DNA of 64,000 nucleotides, taken from NCBI RefSeq assembly GCF_001949145.1, contig NW_019091444.1, positions 741,049-805,048 on the forward strand. The letters run 5' to 3'. This document shows positions 59,578-64,000 of the stretch, in pieces; positions within the stretch are counted from its first letter, which is position 1; each line of letters starts with the position of its first letter. The position numbers and the translations under genes were made by a program. This DNA is from Acanthaster planci. Taxonomy: Eukaryota > Echinodermata > Asteroidea > Valvatida > Acanthasteridae. Under the pieces are notes generated by a model that saw only the letters and a list, made by a program, of their open reading frames with translations, was not told the DNA's origin and did no database searches.

Positions 59578-62574
59578 ACTCAGTTACCGAAAGGTCGGCA
59601 ATCACATATTCCAGAACACTGATTTTAGATTATATTCTTGTCAATATTCTGATCACGGTGTCACGCAGCCCTTCCATATTTCTTTGTATTTGTACATCTT
59701 CTCTTATCGGGATCCTTTTACCTAGATTGTCACTACTTTGGAAAAAAATTAATAACTATTAGCAAGAGGGTACGATTCCTTCCTTGTGTGTCAACACTTT
59801 ATATGATTTTTTTCTGACTTCTTCGCAATAAATCGCTGTAAAGTTCGGTGAAAGTCCAATTATTTTATGGTCGCAGGACAAAACAGCTAAATACAACCCT
59901 CAAAGAAAGCTACTCATCAAAGACAAGCCAATTAAACAACTACAGTAAAAGCCGGCGGTCTGGAACGACCCTCAGTTATTTCCGTCCAGATAGTGCACTC
60001 GCCAGGGATAGCTTTAATATCCGTCAACGGTGTCTATTTTCATTAGAATCAGCAGAGTCAGTGACCGTTCGCAGATATTGACTGCTGAGGGGGAATGATG
60101 TTCAAGCGATAAGTTTACGTTATTCCGCGAAAGAGAAGTCCTCCAAAATAGTGTGCATGCCTCTCTGGAAAACGTAGCAAAGAGATTTAGGCCAAAAAGA
60201 GCACTTCATTTATGCCAGTTTACTTGGACGATGCTTATGTCGAAGGCAAAATAAGGTTGAGGGCACAACTGTTAAAGTACCACGTCGTTCTTGAGCGCCT
60301 GATATCGATTAAAGGTTTATTTAATTTGACAGGTCTAGTGATAACTTGGCGATGCGATGACGGCTTTTTAATGAAAATATCTGAACATCGCGCCAGCTTG
60401 AAATGTTGCCTGTCACCAGGCTCCTCTTGACACCGGTCAGTGAAGTGGCAAACCACTCGCGAACTGAACAGAATGGGGCCAACATTTAAATGTGAGATTG
60501 CGATTATGATTCTGACCGGGGTTACAAAATAGAGATGATGTCTCGCCGGTGGGCATGCTACCCTCTGAGACAGATTGCATGTGAATTTACGAACCACCAG
60601 TGAAAGGTCTAAGGAGTTCAGAAAAGCAGGACTTTAAAGTATGTCCTCGCTATACACCAGTGTATGCTGAAATCATAATCACCACTTTCAGAAAAAAGAG
60701 GGCTTTTACGATTAATTGCCAACTGAACGGATAGTGCACACGTACAATGAGAAATGAGGCACCTGTACTTGCAGTACAAGACTGTAAACCGACAGGGAAC
60801 AATATAACAAGTTAACGTAAATTGTTCCAACTGAGGTCCATGTTCCGCCTCTGACTATACAGTGGGAGGTATTAAACAGGACGAGAAGTGATGCCGGGTG
60901 TCAAACGAAGGTAACATCTCACCAAAATTGGGCCAACGTTAATCTTCAATTAATCTTGAAATGATATAAGTTTCGGCCTTCTAAGTCATCTAAAGCAGGA
61001 CAGAAAAGTTACAAGAGCCCTTTCTGCCAGGTGAAGTAGATGGACGAGCATGATTGTTGTTTTGGAGACCGCGAAAACCGCTCAGTGGTCCACGTGAAAG
61101 GTACCAAACACCGCATCCAAGAACCGGTAATTGTCACTCCAAAAATATCAGGGCGCGACGAGGTCACGCCTCGTGGTATCTACGTCGTTCATCAATGCTC
61201 TGATACGTCCGGCCTACCTAGGCATACCTTCCGTCGAACGGCGTTGCGCTGAGGGTCCGTGAGCCAGGGAATGTGCCAGCGGGGCAGTCGAGTTGAAGGC
61301 AAACAAGAGTCGCGCACGTTAATGTCGGGACTGCCCGGATACCAACCCCATCGATCTCCTTGGACTGCACTTTACGTCCTAGCGGAGAGAAGGCACGGAA
61401 GAAGAGATGGAGATATTCGAAACTCCGAGGGGGAAATTTGATCTGTAAATACTAGGCATGCAATTACTGACGTCATTCTATCTCCGCTTAAAGGTCTAGG
61501 TCCTGTCTTTATTGAACACTTCAGGAATAATAGACAATATAGATTATTTAAAAGATATCTTTCTTTTTTCCTTTCTTTGATGTTTCAGCAGGAGTTTCAG
61601 CAAGCCAGTTCACTAGAAAGTGATCAAATTCGTCAGCCAAAAACATGCAATCAAAACTTCATTAAAATCCACTTAACTGTGTCCACGTCAGTCCCGAGTT
61701 AGGCCTCCACGTCGGAAAGGTGAAACTGGAAACCAATCGCTCAATGTTCACAAAATCATCCACATCTTACAGTCAAGATTAACTGTGAGAACTTTATCCT
61801 TGTTGTAGCAAACCCAGACGTTCACGAGAGTCCGAATCGGGTCCGAGCTTGCATGAATTACATTCCTGTCGAGTGCGTCCTGTGGGGAAACCTCACGTAT
61901 ACCCGACGCCGCAGTGCATATCAAATACGTGCATGTGACGCGCTAGCACAGAACGGGGTCGCAGCGGTAGAGAAATGATACATAATCGCTGAAGCCCGAC
62001 AAAGTCAGTCAGTGTCCAGTGAACCTACGGAGGAGCTCTGGCCTGCTTCGTGGACCACTTCTCCCAGGCCCGTTTGTGGTAACCGCATCGTATCATTTAC
62101 GCCGAAGTCGTCACCCTCCCCGTCTTATTAAGGAGAAACAGAATGAACGGATGGCTGTTATACACCAATTACAGAAAGACTCGATAATGTTTCCCACCTG
62201 CCATTCGATACAGGCAATTTCTCCTCGTCCGCACTCGGGTAACAAATTCAAGAGACGTTAAGGCTGGATGAGCGTGTGTCCTGGCCTGTCAGGCTACATT
62301 TCTTGAAGTCGAGAGCACTCCGTTACTTAAGATTCTGAAAGTCAAAGTTTTTTCTGTGGGAAACTGAGACAAGCACAGGGTGACGACGTTGAAATCGACT
62401 GCACTGTTTTGAGATCTTAAATATTTCTGATTCGGCCAAAAAGAAGGCAAAACCAGAATGTTGTCCAGTGGAAAATGCCACTGAAGCTTCAAATCAGTTT
62501 TTATTCACCTTTCATAATCAGCTAAAGAAATCCAACGTTCGAATAATTTCAAACGCTTCTTTTTGACTTTGGGG
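59578..62574. other. Non-coding stretch, no gene seen
   Basis: Short ORFs (60212-60430, 60235-60597, 61040-61252, 62019-62261) have no recognisable content, and some oppose each other. No repeat beyond short simple sequence was noticed. Confidence 0.4.
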
Positions 62575-62800
62575 AGTCAGGTTGGTGCAGCCGTACTTTC
62601 CTCGCCTTCCACTCTTGCCACCCGGGGCTCGAATCCCGCCCAAGGCAGACATGCAGATTGAATTCTCTGTCCCTGCCTGATTCTGGAAATTCTCCCCGAA
62701 ATGTTCGCCAGGGGACTTCCTCTAAACTTGAATATTTCTCCTCGTTTTCTCCCCAGGGCTCTTGGGAATACCTGGTACACAAAGAACACATAAAACTTCT
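62575..62800 (+). repeat. tRNA-derived SINE (head at 62575-62646)
   Basis: The head has A-box-like GGTTGGTGCAGCC followed by B-box-like GGCTCGAATCC at pol III promoter spacing, with a CCGCCC/GGCGAGG-rich context. The downstream body has no coding potential. The acceptor stem is not intact. The 3' end is a guess. The head differs from the three near 4.6-5.0 kb. Confidence 0.55.
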
Positions 62801-63461
62801 TTCTTACTGTAGATCTGAGTTCCATGCTTAAGGTCACTCAATGCAAATATTTTGGGCATTTATATGCTTGGGTGCAGGAGATGTTTCTGGACGGATGAAA
62901 CGAAGGCATAACCAGCGAGATCCCCTCGGTTGTCGTGCACGACCGTCGGTCCGAGGCTTGACACAGGACAGTGTCATGGCCTGGGGGAAGTCCTCTCCGA
63001 TAAACAAAACCTCAGACGACTGAAACCCTCGCCGTGCTGGGAAGTGCACGGATCTTAGATTACGGTCAGCGCTGCACACGCGAGAATTAGTCACAGAAGC
63101 AACAGTCTGAATATAAATTGGTGAAAAGCTCGCAGTGGTTATGCAGATTTGTCTCTACGGACTTCTTGGTCGTTCCAACGAAAGCGTGCCCGGGAAAAAA
63201 ACTAATTTGCAATTAGTTCCCGAACTCGTTAAAATGAATGCGTAGGGCAGGGATTCGCACGCGAGGCGGATCACACACACACACGAACAGCCACACACTG
63301 ACCGAGGGGAGTTTAACGGAGCGAAAAGGAGCAAGAAAAGGTTGTACGTATCATTCAGTTCATTCCTTCATTACGGACAGCAGCAGAGCTGGTAGCAGAA
63401 GCACCCCCTTATCGGTTAAAATCGGTTAAAAAGAGTCACATTGGTCGAGACTGTGCATTTT
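62801..63461. other. Non-coding stretch
   Basis: Nothing supportable beyond a short CA microsatellite at about 63270-63285. ORFs at 62834-63094 overlap on both strands. Confidence 0.4.
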
Positions 63462-63588
63462 GTTGATAGCGATGCGACCGTAACGCGTGCATTTCATAGT
63501 GGTTCGTGAACCAGCGAAATTCAGTTCCGACCAAGGGAGCCTCCGATGCTAAGCAAATTGCGCCCCCTCTTGGTCCAGCTCGAGGCTC
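63462..63588 (-). repeat. Dispersed repeat copy B
   Basis: This is the inverted-orientation relative of 48091-48214, 15 kb away. Read on the minus strand it begins GAGCCTCGAGCTGGACCAAG, and a GGGGGCGC word follows. It keeps the CACGCGTTACGGTCGCATCGCT segment, of which copy A has a slightly shorter form. Confidence 0.85.
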
Positions 63589-64000
63589 ATGGTGACTGCA
63601 GCGGGTTTCTTTTATGCAAACGGGACTCAAAGACTATTTTCTTTTCCGTATGATTATGTGACGTAGACGAGATCATGTCCACCAGTGGCTGTCCTGGGAG
63701 GTTTCATAAACTGCAGTTATTCCAGACTATTCACAAACTTACCAATACGCAGCACATCAACACCTACACCCACCTTGTATACCTACAAACTGTCTCATGA
63801 GTCTTGAAAATAATTATTCAAAAACTTGTAAGCTTTCACACAATTAAAGCTTTGTATTAAATTTCCATCTGGTAGCGTAATCGCCTCTAAGAAGCTTGTA
63901 ACAGCAAGTGTTTGACTTTTTTGGGGTGTTATATGCCCCTTATATTTCAACCTGTGGTTTTAAAAAAAGTCGAGTTCCCTTCTGTCAAATGATGTGGATG
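63589..64000. other. Right edge, non-coding
   Basis: AT-rich sequence without a recognised exon or repeat up to the window end. Confidence 0.4.

Overview
This is animal nuclear DNA: multi-exon genes with GT-AG introns, very low gene density, and many small non-autonomous repeats. The protein content (a NeuroD-family bHLH factor plus a tandem pair of kisspeptin-receptor-like GPCRs) fits an invertebrate deuterostome, meaning a cephalochordate, echinoderm or hemichordate, where kisspeptin-receptor genes are known to be expanded. The sequence alone does not settle which. The palindrome TAGGCCTA and ACATGTA-type words recur across the window, which hints at a marine deuterostome but is not proof.

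Layout. The left edge (868-2430, + strand) holds the last exon and 3' UTR of an unrecognised gene whose protein ends in a PDZ-ligand-like ETSV. A stretch of almost 35 kb follows (about 2.4-37.1 kb) in which no coding exon could be supported. It contains three tRNA-derived SINE-like units (4.6-5.0 kb), at least five MITE-like inverted-repeat elements (7.2, 9.8, 12.2, 19.4 and 31.2 kb), a cluster of GTAC-rich palindromes (9.6-9.8 kb), minisatellites, and a decayed non-LTR retrotransposon (about 19.87-21.55 kb). Several GC-rich blocks with homeodomain-like TAATTA/ATTA words look like candidate regulatory DNA.

The central gene is NeuroD (37136-38293, + strand). Its coding part is uninterrupted and a strong splice acceptor lies just upstream, so a 5' UTR intron is likely. 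Downstream, on the opposite strand, are two four-exon GPCR genes (41578-43637 and 47340-50317). Their first three exons have identical lengths (142, 218 and 136 nt) and identical intron phases, so they are a tandem duplication. By family they should be Gq-coupled neuropeptide receptors of the kisspeptin type.

The right end (50.3-64 kb) has no supportable gene. It holds minisatellites, one clean hairpin (59.5 kb), another tRNA-SINE head (62.6 kb), and a repeat (63.46-63.59 kb) whose inverted relative sits in intron 3 of the upstream GPCR gene. The functional theme is neural and neuroendocrine: a neuronal differentiation factor lying 3.3 kb from neuropeptide receptors, in a gene-poor and probably regulatory-rich domain. 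All calls come from reading the sequence; no database search was run.
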